Source: an uncultured Selenomonadales bacterium (lineage in GTDB: Bacteria; Bacillota; Negativicutes; Selenomonadales; Selenomonadaceae). Taken from it: DNA of 16,804 bases. This document shows, one piece after another, positions 7,014-13,683 of this stretch (position 1 is its first letter; each line of letters begins with the position of its first letter). The notes beneath the pieces were generated by a model. It was not told where the DNA came from. It was given only the letters and a program-made list of their open reading frames with translations, and did no database searches. Where the stretch lies: assembly GCA_937910665.1 (NCBI GenBank), contig CALEPR010000135.1, positions 1-16,804 on the forward strand, written 5' to 3'. Made by a program: the position numbers and the translations under genes.

Positions 7014-7721
7014 TTACTCAACGTCACGATTCATCAAAGTCAAAAGCGAATTGACAATCCCAAAGACTGCGTAGGTCGAAAAAATTGCGGTTAAAATTCC
7101 TTGCGCGGGAAAATCCAGCGTGAAAAAAATTATCGCCGCGAACATCACCGCCGCAAAAATTTTCGACGCAAGAAAAATTTTCTCCGCTCCGTCGCCTTTA
7201 AAATTTGGATAGTGAACATGACTTATCATCAAGTAAGCGACAATAATTATTGTGATAGGATAGACCATTCCAAAATTTTCGGGATGAATTTCCATTGCGG
7301 AAAATAAAAGCGTCGTCGAGGCGACGATACAACCTCCAGCAGGAATTGCCAGCCCCATGAAAAATCCATGAACAACATCGGTGCTGACATTAAATCTTGC
7401 AAGTCGCCACATTCCACACAGCGCGAAAATTATCGCCGCCGCCTGTCCCAAAGTTCCAAAATTGTGCAAGCAAAAAGCATAAGCCAAAAACGCCGGAGCA
7501 ATTCCAAAACTTCCCAGATCACAGAGCGAATCCATTTCCTTGCCGAATTCCGACGCAACTCTCAAAGCTCGAGCAACTCTGCCGTCCAAGCCGTCCGCAA
7601 TCAAAGCAAATAAAATAAAAATCGCTCCGTAAAAAAATTTTCCTTCGTAAGTTGCGAGAATCGAACACATTCCAAAAAATAAATTTGCCGCTGTGCAAGT
7701 GTTTGGTAAAATTCTTTTCAT
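7014..7721 (-). CDS. pssA: CDP-diacylglycerol--serine O-phosphatidyltransferase
   Basis: An integral membrane enzyme that transfers serine to CDP-diacylglycerol to make phosphatidylserine, the precursor of phosphatidylethanolamine. The 235 residues carry the complete CDP-alcohol phosphotransferase signature D-x2-DG-x2-AR-x8-G-x3-D-x3-D (D43, D46, G47, A50, R51, G60, D64, D68). The N-terminal MKRILPNTCTAANLFFGM and the length fit the Bacillus-type integral-membrane PssA rather than the E. coli phospholipase D-like type. About six to eight hydrophobic segments follow. ATG 7721 is preceded by GAGG about 9 bases away. It has its own promoter (7792-7820). A phosphatidylserine decarboxylase often lies next to it but is not seen here. 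Confidence 0.9.
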   Translation of the reverse strand: MKRILPNTCTAANLFFGMCSILATYEGKFFYGAIFILFALIADGLDGRVARALRVASEFGKEMDSLCDLGSFGIAPAFLAYAFCLHNFGTLGQAAAIIFALCGMWRLARFNVSTDVVHGFFMGLAIPAGGCIVASTTLLFSAMEIHPENFGMVYPITIIIVAYLMISHVHYPNFKGDGAEKIFLASKIFAAVMFAAIIFFTLDFPAQGILTAIFSTYAVFGIVNSLLTLMNRDVE

Positions 7722-7791
7722 CTTTAAACGTCCTCAACTTTAAAAATTTAGAAACTGTATCCACAAGTTCTTATATTCATCTGTCGGAAAA

Positions 7792-7820
7792 ATTTTAGCA
7801 CAGCAAAAAAAAATTAGCAA
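7792..7820 (-). promoter_or_regulatory. Sigma-70-type promoter for pssA
   Basis: On the minus strand TTGCTA (7820-7815) and TAAAAT (7797-7792) are 17 bases apart. The -35 shares bases with the stem of the terminator of the upstream hydrolase gene, so the two signals are packed together. Confidence 0.6.
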
Positions 7821-7851
7821 TTCAATTTCAAACTAATCGGAATCGAATTGC
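7817..7851 (-). terminator. Terminator of the deacetylase-hydrolase transcript
   Basis: GCAATTC and GAATTGC (7817-7823 and 7845-7851) form a 7-bp stem with a 21-base loop, followed on the minus strand by TAA and nine T. It begins just after the hydrolase stop at 7860. Confidence 0.6.
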
Positions 7852-7859
7852 AATTTTTT

Positions 7860-8831
7860 TTATCGCCAACGTTCGCGCTCAACTCTGTATGCAATATTTT
7901 TTGCTATCGCCTGCATTTTTTCCAGCGTCGAATATCTGTCTGTATAATTGTCATTCATCATCACAATTATGAAGTCTGCTTTCTCTCCGTAACAAATTCC
8001 GCCGTCGTGGTAAGTCATATCGACTTCGCCTGTCTTGTGCGCGATTTTCCAAAACAAAAGTGCGGACGGCAAACAATCTGTGTCCTCCTGTTTCAGCAAA
8101 TATTCAATCATCAATTTGTCATGAAAATCGTCGACGCACTGATGATTATAAATTTTTACAAACAAATTTCCCAGATCTTTCACGGAACTCAAATTTGTCG
8201 TCCCGCGATAAGCCAACATCATTTTGTGTTGGAAATTTGTATCGAAATAATTTTTTTGCTCCAAATAATTGTTTAAACTTTCAAGACCGCCGACCTTGTC
8301 AATTAAAATATTTGTCGCGGTGTTGTCACTTTCTTTTATCATGTGTTCGAGCAAAACGCGAACAGGAACTTTTGCATAATAACCGAGACCGGCAATAGAA
8401 CCTGCGCCGCCGACAACATTTTCAGGTGTGACAGTCAACTCGTCGTCGAGAGAATATTTTTCTTCCTTAATATCCTGCATCGCCTTCGCGAGGACAAACA
8501 TTTTTATCATACTTGCCGGGCGCATTGGGCGATTCTGAAAAATTATTGGCGTTAAATCTTTGCCCGGTCGAAAAATATAAACCGCAAATTTTTCTGCGTC
8601 GTCGCCGAGTGTCCTTCTGATCATTCCTTCAATTTCTTCGTGATCGTCGTCGGACGGAAGTTTTTTTTCCGCAACTTTTTTTTGAACCGCAACGACGGAA
8701 TTTTTCTTCTGGATAACTTCTTTTTCATGTCGGTAACTGAAAAATAAGCTGACAAATCCAAAAAGCAAAACCGAAACGACACAGTTCACGATTATGAAAC
8801 CTTTTGCGGTTGAGCTGAGTTTGTTAAACAA
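7860..8831 (-). CDS. Membrane-anchored serine hydrolase of the class A beta-lactamase fold
   Basis: A 323-residue protein with an N-terminal membrane anchor (about residues 11-31), a charged linker (35-70) and a penicillin-recognising serine domain. The three hallmark motifs are present: SxxK as S107-M-I-K110, SDN at 168-170 and KTG at 266-268. In class A beta-lactamases an omega-loop Glu (E166, as ExxLN) deacylates the drug; here the equivalent place reads YRGTTNLSS with Asn but no Glu, so true beta-lactamase activity is doubtful and a DD-peptidase or cell-wall role is possible. The start is TTG 8831, chosen because AGGAG lies 7-8 bases upstream and the first helix follows. The deacetylase gene ends 34 bases upstream, so the two are probably one transcript, consistent with wall remodelling. 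Confidence 0.82.
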   Translation of the reverse strand: MFNKLSSTAKGFIIVNCVVSVLLFGFVSLFFSYRHEKEVIQKKNSVVAVQKKVAEKKLPSDDDHEEIEGMIRRTLGDDAEKFAVYIFRPGKDLTPIIFQNRPMRPASMIKMFVLAKAMQDIKEEKYSLDDELTVTPENVVGGAGSIAGLGYYAKVPVRVLLEHMIKESDNTATNILIDKVGGLESLNNYLEQKNYFDTNFQHKMMLAYRGTTNLSSVKDLGNLFVKIYNHQCVDDFHDKLMIEYLLKQEDTDCLPSALLFWKIAHKTGEVDMTYHDGGICYGEKADFIIVMMNDNYTDRYSTLEKMQAIAKNIAYRVERERWR

Positions 8832-8865
8832 AAATTTTCTCCTGTAACAAAAATTATTTGCAAAA

Positions 8866-9774
8866 TTATTCTCGCGGGGTCATCGGCGTGACAACTCCGA
8901 ACTGATAGCCCCAGTCTTTAAAAAGTTTTATAATTTCCGGCAGAGCTTTTACAGTTTCTTCTTTGTCTGCGTTCGAGTGCATGAGCAAGATAACATTTCG
9001 CGGAGGATTTTGTCCGAGTTGTCTTAAAATATTATTTATCTGCGTCGAGGCGTTCGGTCTTTGCGAAGTAGAATCTTGAGTTGCAATATTCCAATCATGT
9101 TCGACGTAGCCCATCGACTTTATCATTTCCCAATAATTTGCGTCAAAAGCTCCCGCTGTTCCTCCAGGCGCACGAGTTATTAGCGGACGAACTCCAACGT
9201 AAGCCATAATAATTTCGTCAGTCTTTATGAATTGCTCCATATAAGCCCAAGGCGACGCATAAACTTCTTTGTAAACATGATTGTAACTGTGATTGCCGAT
9301 CGCGTGTCCTTCGTCAAAAATTCTTTTCAGAACGTCGGGATTTTTTTCAACCATTTCGCCGAGAACATAAAAAGTTGCAGGAACATTTTCATTCTTCAAA
9401 ATGTCCAGAATCGCCGGAGTATTTTTGTCGTCCGGCCCATCGTCGAAAGTCAGATAAACATTTTGCTCGCCGTCCGCAGGTTGAAACGGCGTAATTTCAG
9501 GCAAAGACATCGGCAAATTTTTTTCTTGCCGATCCCAAACTCCGTAAGCGTCATAGACAGGTTTTGTAATGTCATCAAGTTGCAAATTAGAAAAATCTTT
9601 CGCCGCCGTGACATATTTATCCGACTGCGGAAGTTTTTCATTTTCGGAATTTTCTTCGACATTTTCGGAATTTTTTTCTGCATCCTCAGTAGTTTTTTCT
9701 CCTCCGCAACTTCCAACCAGCAACAAAATTACCAGAGCAAGCGCGAGATAAATAATTTTTCTCAAGCGTATCAT
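8866..9774 (-). CDS. Polysaccharide (peptidoglycan) deacetylase lipoprotein, NodB family
   Basis: A secreted lipoprotein that removes acetyl groups from N-acetylated sugars, probably of peptidoglycan. Numbered from ATG 9774, the signal peptide ends in lipobox VGSC (Cys23), followed by a Glu/Asn-rich linker. The NodB motifs are intact: TFDDGPD (D111 base, D112 metal ligand), HSYNH (H162 and H166 metal ligands), RAPGG (R201), DWNIATQD, and LLMHSN (H266). The open frame reaches ATG 9819, but a TATAAT sits on that codon and no SD precedes it, so the start must be downstream. The AAAGG site directly touches ATG 9774 and lies 9 bases before TTG 9765, which may be the true start. First gene of a two-gene transcript with the serine hydrolase. 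Confidence 0.88.
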   Translation of the reverse strand: MIRLRKIIYLALALVILLLVGSCGGEKTTEDAEKNSENVEENSENEKLPQSDKYVTAAKDFSNLQLDDITKPVYDAYGVWDRQEKNLPMSLPEITPFQPADGEQNVYLTFDDGPDDKNTPAILDILKNENVPATFYVLGEMVEKNPDVLKRIFDEGHAIGNHSYNHVYKEVYASPWAYMEQFIKTDEIIMAYVGVRPLITRAPGGTAGAFDANYWEMIKSMGYVEHDWNIATQDSTSQRPNASTQINNILRQLGQNPPRNVILLMHSNADKEETVKALPEIIKLFKDWGYQFGVVTPMTPRE

Positions 9775-9817
9775 CCTTTCTTTTGTAAAAATTTTTTTGC
9801 GTTCATAAATTTTTTTC

Positions 9818-9823
9818 ATTATA
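9818..9823 (-). promoter_or_regulatory. -10 element of the deacetylase promoter
   Basis: TATAAT on the minus strand overlaps the first possible ATG (9819). A clear -35 was not found at 16-18 bases. It supports initiation of translation at 9774 or 9765. Confidence 0.45.
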
Positions 9824-9878
9824 AATTTTCTGTATGATAATAAACTGAAATTATTCAGAAGATAAAATAAAAAAATTC

Positions 9879-9907
9879 TTTAACTAAAAAATAATCTGCG
9901 TTATAAT
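9879..9907 (+). promoter_or_regulatory. Promoter of the GH32 gene
   Basis: TATAAT at 9902-9907 is a perfect -10, with TTTAAC at 9879-9884 after a 17-base spacer as a weak -35. An inverted repeat CTGAA/TTCAG at 9845-9858 lies upstream and could bind a regulator. The AGGAGGAGG ribosome site is at about 9942-9950. Confidence 0.6.
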
Positions 9908-9958
9908 ATCAGAAAATTTTGTTGTTTATTTTTCGGAACGTAGGAGGAGGAATTTTTT

Positions 9959-11518
9959 ATGGCAAAAAAAGTCGGCGAGAATCTTGCAACTTTGAAAGAC
10001 AAGTTTAAAAAAGCTGAAGTTGATGCACACGTTCGCGAAGTGATTCCTTTCACGCACTATTGGCATAACCGTTTCCACATTGACGCACCGTTTTCTTTGA
10101 TCAGCGATCCGAATGGATTGGCTAATGTCAACGGCGTTTATCACATTTTCTGTCAGTGGAATCCTGTCCCTGAAAATCAAAACTGGCACAAAAATAAATC
10201 TTGGATGCACACTTCCACAAAAGATTTTGTGAACTACACCATGCCGGAACTTTCGCTTTGGCCTACTGACATTCACGACAAAGATGGCTGTCACAGCGGT
10301 TGCGGTTTCGCTGAGGACGGAAAACTTCGAGTCTTCTATACCTGCAATTCGCGTGACGACGATTATGTCCGCACAGTTGCCCAGCGTTTCGGAACTCTTC
10401 AAGAGGACGGAAGTATTTCAAAAGATGAAATCCAACTTTATGGAAATCCAGAAGGTTACACAGCGCACTTCAGAGATCCAAACTTTTTCTATCGCAACGG
10501 AAAAAGATATTTTGCGATGGCGGCGCAGAGGATGAGCGATCCAGCAAAAAGTTCTCGCCCCACGAACGGCGCGACGATCGTTTACGCTGAAAAAGATGGC
10601 GGCGGCTGGGAAATGCTCGGAGAAATCAAAACAGATTATTACGATTTTGGTTATATGTGGGAGTGTCCGAACATTTTGCAATTCGGAGACTATGACGTTA
10701 TGATTTGCTGTCCGCAGGGAGTTCCTCACGAAGAATTGCAATATCAAAATCATTGCTTGGCAGGTTGTTTTGTCGGACACCTTTCGCTTGACAGCATGGA
10801 AATGATGCATGGAAAATTCCAGGAACTGGACAAAGGTTTTGATTTTTATTCGCCGCAAGTTTTTCAACATGAAGGTCGCTACATTATGGTTGGCTGGATC
10901 GGTATGCCCGACTTGGTTGACAAAATTGAATCGGCGAAAGACGGCTGGCTTTATTCGCTGACTATGCCGCGCGTTTTAACTTTGCGTCAAGGTCATGTTT
11001 ACTCTCAACCTGCCGAAGAAATTAAAGCTCTTCGCAATCTTGAAAATAAAATTGATATTGATTCTGCGAACTTGAAAGAATTCAAAGAAAATTTGCCGAA
11101 AGCATCCGAAGTCGAATTAAATTTCAAACTCGGTGCGGCGAAAAAAATAAATATTACTCTGGAGTGGGACGGCGAAAAAGTTACCTTCGACTACGACAAA
11201 AAAACTCAGATTATGACTATCGACAGAAACGGAATGAAACTCGGCGAAAAAGGTATTCGCGAATTTCACGACGGCAAGAACACAGACGTTGACTTAGGTG
11301 TTCGCAGGTTCAAACTCTTTGTGAATCAGGAATTGTCTTTAAATATGTTCCTCGACAAAACCGCGATGGAAGTTTTCTTCCAGAACGGCGAAGAGGTTGC
11401 AACTTTCTTGGTCTATCCTGAAAAAGATGTTGCGCCGACAATTTCTGTTAAAGCAGACGAAAATTTCGACACAGTGAACGGAAATATCTGGGAAATGAAT
11501 CCGATTAAATTTAATTAA
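9959..11518 (+). CDS. Intracellular GH32 beta-fructosidase (sucrose/sucrose-6-phosphate hydrolase type)
   Basis: A 519-residue glycoside hydrolase that releases fructose from sucrose, sucrose-6-phosphate or short fructans with retention of configuration. Catalytic motifs in the five-bladed propeller are visible: nucleophile in SDPNG (D50; the family usually has NDPNG), FCQWNP at 64-69, the RDP motif R172-D173-P174, and the acid/base in WECPN (E235). The C-terminal beta-sandwich runs from about residue 370 (ELNFKLGAAKKI) to the end, with a typical 'DKTAMEVFFQNGEEVAT'. There is no signal peptide, so it acts in the cytoplasm on imported sugar. It has a strong AGGAGG site 8 bases before ATG and its own promoter. 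A DeoR regulator follows two genes downstream. No transporter is nearby, so the substrate is not settled. Confidence 0.9.
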   Translation: MAKKVGENLATLKDKFKKAEVDAHVREVIPFTHYWHNRFHIDAPFSLISDPNGLANVNGVYHIFCQWNPVPENQNWHKNKSWMHTSTKDFVNYTMPELSLWPTDIHDKDGCHSGCGFAEDGKLRVFYTCNSRDDDYVRTVAQRFGTLQEDGSISKDEIQLYGNPEGYTAHFRDPNFFYRNGKRYFAMAAQRMSDPAKSSRPTNGATIVYAEKDGGGWEMLGEIKTDYYDFGYMWECPNILQFGDYDVMICCPQGVPHEELQYQNHCLAGCFVGHLSLDSMEMMHGKFQELDKGFDFYSPQVFQHEGRYIMVGWIGMPDLVDKIESAKDGWLYSLTMPRVLTLRQGHVYSQPAEEIKALRNLENKIDIDSANLKEFKENLPKASEVELNFKLGAAKKINITLEWDGEKVTFDYDKKTQIMTIDRNGMKLGEKGIREFHDGKNTDVDLGVRRFKLFVNQELSLNMFLDKTAMEVFFQNGEEVATFLVYPEKDVAPTISVKADENFDTVNGNIWEMNPIKFN

Positions 11519-11520
11519 GG

Positions 11521-11560
11521 ATTAGGAGCGAGGAATTAAAAATTCATTCCTTTTCCTAAT
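11521..11560 (+). repeat. Imperfect hairpin made of AGGA/GAGGAAT words
   Basis: ATTAGGA (11521-11527) pairs with TCCTAAT (11554-11560), and GAGGAAT (11530-11536) with ATTCCTT (11546-11552). It follows the GH32 stop at once. No T-run follows, so it may slow or protect the transcript rather than end it. The same words recur at 12225-12272 and 12342-12374. Confidence 0.5.
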
Positions 11561-11587
11561 TTCACATTGAAAGAAGGGGCGGCGAAC

Positions 11588-12211
11588 GTGACTGAAAAAA
11601 ATCACAAAGATTTGTTGAAACCAATTTATGATTCAGTGGAAAGATTCGCGCCGACCAATAGGAAGTTAATCGACTTCGTGAATGAAAAAGTTGACGGCGA
11701 AGGTTTAAAGCGTTCGCTGAACAAAGTTAAATTCATCGACAAGTCGGAGCGGAGCGCGAAACAACTTACCGGAATAACTTTGATCGAGTTCGGCAAACAT
11801 CTCAAGGAACAAAATTTGACAGAGGAAGAAGAAACCGAACTTTTGGAAAAAGCATCTGAAATTTTGGAAGATGCGAAAAGGCAAATTGAAAAAGTTTACG
11901 GCGAGGTTCGTCGCTACATTGTCACGAAGGAATTACGCACAACTTGTTTGCAAGACAACTTCAGAAAAATTCCTACGCTGTCGAAGGCGCAGAATGAAAT
12001 TATTTCCAAAGAAATTTTTTCGCTGGCGTTGGAGGAAATTAACAACAGCGAAAAAGGTTCAATCGACGACATAGAAAAAGAATTTCAGAAAATAAATCAC
12101 ATCGCCGCGATGCTTTTCGATGTCGCCGCAAATTCCGAAGCCAAAGACAAGGAAAAAAAGCTGAAGGAAGAAAGAAAATCTTCGTCCAGTATCTGGGACA
12201 GATTTTTTTGA
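11588..12211 (+). CDS. Hypothetical alpha-helical cytoplasmic protein
   Basis: A 207-residue protein, very rich in Lys and Glu, with no signal peptide or membrane segment. The chosen start is GTG 11588 (MTEKNHKDLLKPIYDSV), because AAGGGG lies about 8 bases upstream; the TTG at 11567 overlaps that site. Predicted long helices with heptad-like patterns (KASEILEDAKRQIEKVYGEV; KGSIDDIEKEFQKINHIAAM) suggest coiled coil. The lysine-rich tail KEKKLKEERKSSSSIWDRFF ends in an aromatic cap. I do not recognise the family. It lies 69 bases after the GH32 gene and may be co-transcribed with it, though the link to sugar use is unproven. Confidence 0.65.
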   Translation: MTEKNHKDLLKPIYDSVERFAPTNRKLIDFVNEKVDGEGLKRSLNKVKFIDKSERSAKQLTGITLIEFGKHLKEQNLTEEEETELLEKASEILEDAKRQIEKVYGEVRRYIVTKELRTTCLQDNFRKIPTLSKAQNEIISKEIFSLALEEINNSEKGSIDDIEKEFQKINHIAAMLFDVAANSEAKDKEKKLKEERKSSSSIWDRFF

Positions 12212-12232
12212 ATTAGAAATTTTGAATGAGGA

Positions 12233-12277
12233 ATGAGGAATGTTTTTGCAATTAAATTTTCCTGTTCCTCATTTTTT
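12233..12277 (+). terminator. Terminator after the hypothetical gene
   Basis: ATGAGGAA (12233-12240) pairs with TTCCTCAT (12265-12272) and is followed at once by a T-run (12273-12277). It lies within a 326-base gene-free stretch (12212-12537), which also holds a promoter and a repeat tract (listed separately). A nine-codon frame from ATG 12321 has no ribosome site and is ignored. Confidence 0.55.
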
Positions 12278-12313
12278 GTTCAAGATTATACAAACCGATA
12301 TAATGCAGTCGGT
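12276..12313 (+). promoter_or_regulatory. Promoter with possible operator ahead of the DeoR gene
   Basis: TTGTTC (12276-12281), 17 bases, then TATAAT (12299-12304). An inverted repeat ACCGA (12294-12298) and TCGGT (12309-12313) brackets the -10, so a bound protein would block it. It would leave a leader of about 230 bases before the regulator gene; autoregulation is a guess. Confidence 0.5.
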
Positions 12314-12341
12314 GATTTTTATGAAAACGATTGATAAGTTC

Positions 12342-12380
12342 AAGGGTTAAGGGATTAGGGGTAAGGAATTAGTGAGAAAG
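12342..12380. repeat. Purine-rich short repeat tract (GGGTTA/GGGATTA words)
   Basis: Successive words AAGGGTTA, AGGGATTA, GGGGTAAGGAATTAG form a degenerate heptamer-like tract in the DeoR leader. Similar AGGAAT words flank it upstream at 11521 and 12225. Confidence 0.5.
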
Positions 12381-12537
12381 ATAAAAATTTCAAAAATTTT
12401 TTCGGCGTGAACTGATTAACCTTTCACACTACGCTCGGTATTTTGAAAAAGTATTTTGGAAGGAGTTGCTGACTTTTGGAAAATTAATTTTTAGTTTCAG
12501 AATTTATTTTATTAAGATTGGATGATGAAATTTTTTT

Positions 12538-13308
12538 ATGTTTATGGAAGAAAGACAAGCAAAAATTTTAGAGATGCTTGCGAAGAACGGAAAAGTTTTG
12601 GTTAAGGAATTGTCGGAGATTTTTGAAGTGACGGAGGATTCCATCAGGAAAGATTTGGGAACTTTAGAGGCTGAAGGGAAACTCAGGAGGACTTACGGCG
12701 GTGCAGTTCCCCTCCAAGAGTCTTTGAAGATGACTGAAGCGAACAAGCGCAGAATTTCTGACGTGGACGCGAAAAGAAAAATTGCGTTGGCGGCGGTAAA
12801 AATTATTTCGCCGCAAGATTTAGTTTTTCTGGACAATTCTACAATCAGTATTGCCATCGCGGAAATTTTGGTGAAAAGTGGCAAGCCTTACCAAATTTTA
12901 ACAAGTATGATTGATGTTTTGGTTATGCTCTCCGTAAATCCGAACATAGATATAATTTTTGGCGGCGGGCAGATAAATAAAAGTCGCGACGGTTTCACAG
13001 ACATTTTGAATTTGGAATTTATTTCGCACTTTCGCCCGGACATTTCATTTATTGGCGTGGTCGGCGCGGACTTCAAAAAAAATTCTCTCACGACAAACGG
13101 AATTGACGGCGGTACACGCAAAGCAAAAGTTTTAGATTTGAGCAAAAAAAATTTTTTAATCGCCGAATCGAGTAAACTTGGCGTGGAAGGAAAATTTTCA
13201 TTTGCGACTTTTGAAAAAATTTCTGCCTTGATAACAGAAACTGAGCCGCCGAAAGAAATTTTGCAGACAGCCAAAGATTTAAATGTGGAAATTATTTTGC
13301 CGACATGA
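12538..13308 (+). CDS. DeoR/GlpR-family transcriptional regulator
   Basis: A 256-residue DNA-binding repressor. Residues 1-57 form the DeoR winged helix (RQAKILEMLAKNGKVLVKELSEIF then EDSIRKDLGTLEAEGKLRRTYGGAV). The rest is the DeoRC sugar-phosphate sensor domain with the landmarks FLDNST (about 100-105), GGGQINKSRDG and SFIGVVGAD, and the conserved 'AESSKLG' region. Members sense phosphorylated sugars such as fructose-1-phosphate, so control of the GH32 gene upstream is a reasonable inference. The ribosome site is weak (GGATGA about 12 bases before ATG 12538; an alternative ATG at 12544 gives MEERQAK). A strong bidirectional terminator follows. Confidence 0.88.
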   Translation: MFMEERQAKILEMLAKNGKVLVKELSEIFEVTEDSIRKDLGTLEAEGKLRRTYGGAVPLQESLKMTEANKRRISDVDAKRKIALAAVKIISPQDLVFLDNSTISIAIAEILVKSGKPYQILTSMIDVLVMLSVNPNIDIIFGGGQINKSRDGFTDILNLEFISHFRPDISFIGVVGADFKKNSLTTNGIDGGTRKAKVLDLSKKNFLIAESSKLGVEGKFSFATFEKISALITETEPPKEILQTAKDLNVEIILPT

Positions 13309-13352
13309 ACAAAAAATTTTTTCGGCGCGGGTTTAAAAAAAAATTTTTACAG

Positions 13353-13400
13353 AAAGTTTGAAAGTAAAAAAAAAGAAAAGTTAGTTTACTTTCAAACTTT
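13353..13400. terminator. Strong bidirectional terminator
   Basis: A perfect 16-bp inverted repeat (13353-13368 with 13385-13400) with a 16-base A-rich loop lies between the convergent DeoR and rpoZ genes. On the minus strand the loop and flank give T-rich sequence; on the plus strand the following TCATCTTTAT is only moderately T-rich. It could serve both genes. Confidence 0.65.
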
Positions 13401-13447
13401 TCATCTTTATAAACTGTTTATTTTAAATTCAAACTGACTTTGCCTGA

Positions 13448-13669
13448 CTATTCGCCTTGCATTGAGTAAGAAATTTTTCCTTCGTAAATTTCTTCCATCG
13501 CGTCGGTCACAAATTTATCTGTAGGATGTGAAATTCTGCACGGCTCGCCCTTCAAAAGTTGCCGCGCTCTTTTCGATGCCAAAACTACTAAAGTGTAACG
13601 GCTGTGCGTTTGTTTGAGCATTGCGTCGGTCGAAGGATTTATCATGCTCGGAATATTTGCTGAACTCAT
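13448..13669 (-). CDS. rpoZ: RNA polymerase omega subunit
   Basis: A 73-residue protein that helps assemble and stabilise RNA polymerase by binding the beta' C-terminus. The family pattern is clear: NPSTDAMLKQTHSRYTLVVLASKRARQLL followed by a short basic loop and 'DKFVTDAMEEIYEGKI'. Length is normal for Firmicutes. GGAAG lies 7 bases before ATG 13669. It is 14 bases downstream of wecB, so it is likely the last gene of that transcript, rather than in the usual gmk-rpoZ-coaBC setting. A strong terminator follows. Confidence 0.88.
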   Translation of the reverse strand: MSSANIPSMINPSTDAMLKQTHSRYTLVVLASKRARQLLKGEPCRISHPTDKFVTDAMEEIYEGKISYSMQGE

Positions 13670-13683
13670 TCAAAAACTTCCTT

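Noticed and set aside
9775..9819. ATG 9819 as start of the deacetylase
   Set aside because: No ribosome site, it overlaps a TATAAT box, and it would put a charged stretch before the signal peptide.
9232..9837. 201-codon plus-strand open frame
   Set aside because: It is antisense to the deacetylase gene, is rich in Phe, Asn and Arg, lacks an SD, and looks like a shadow of the AT-rich gene.
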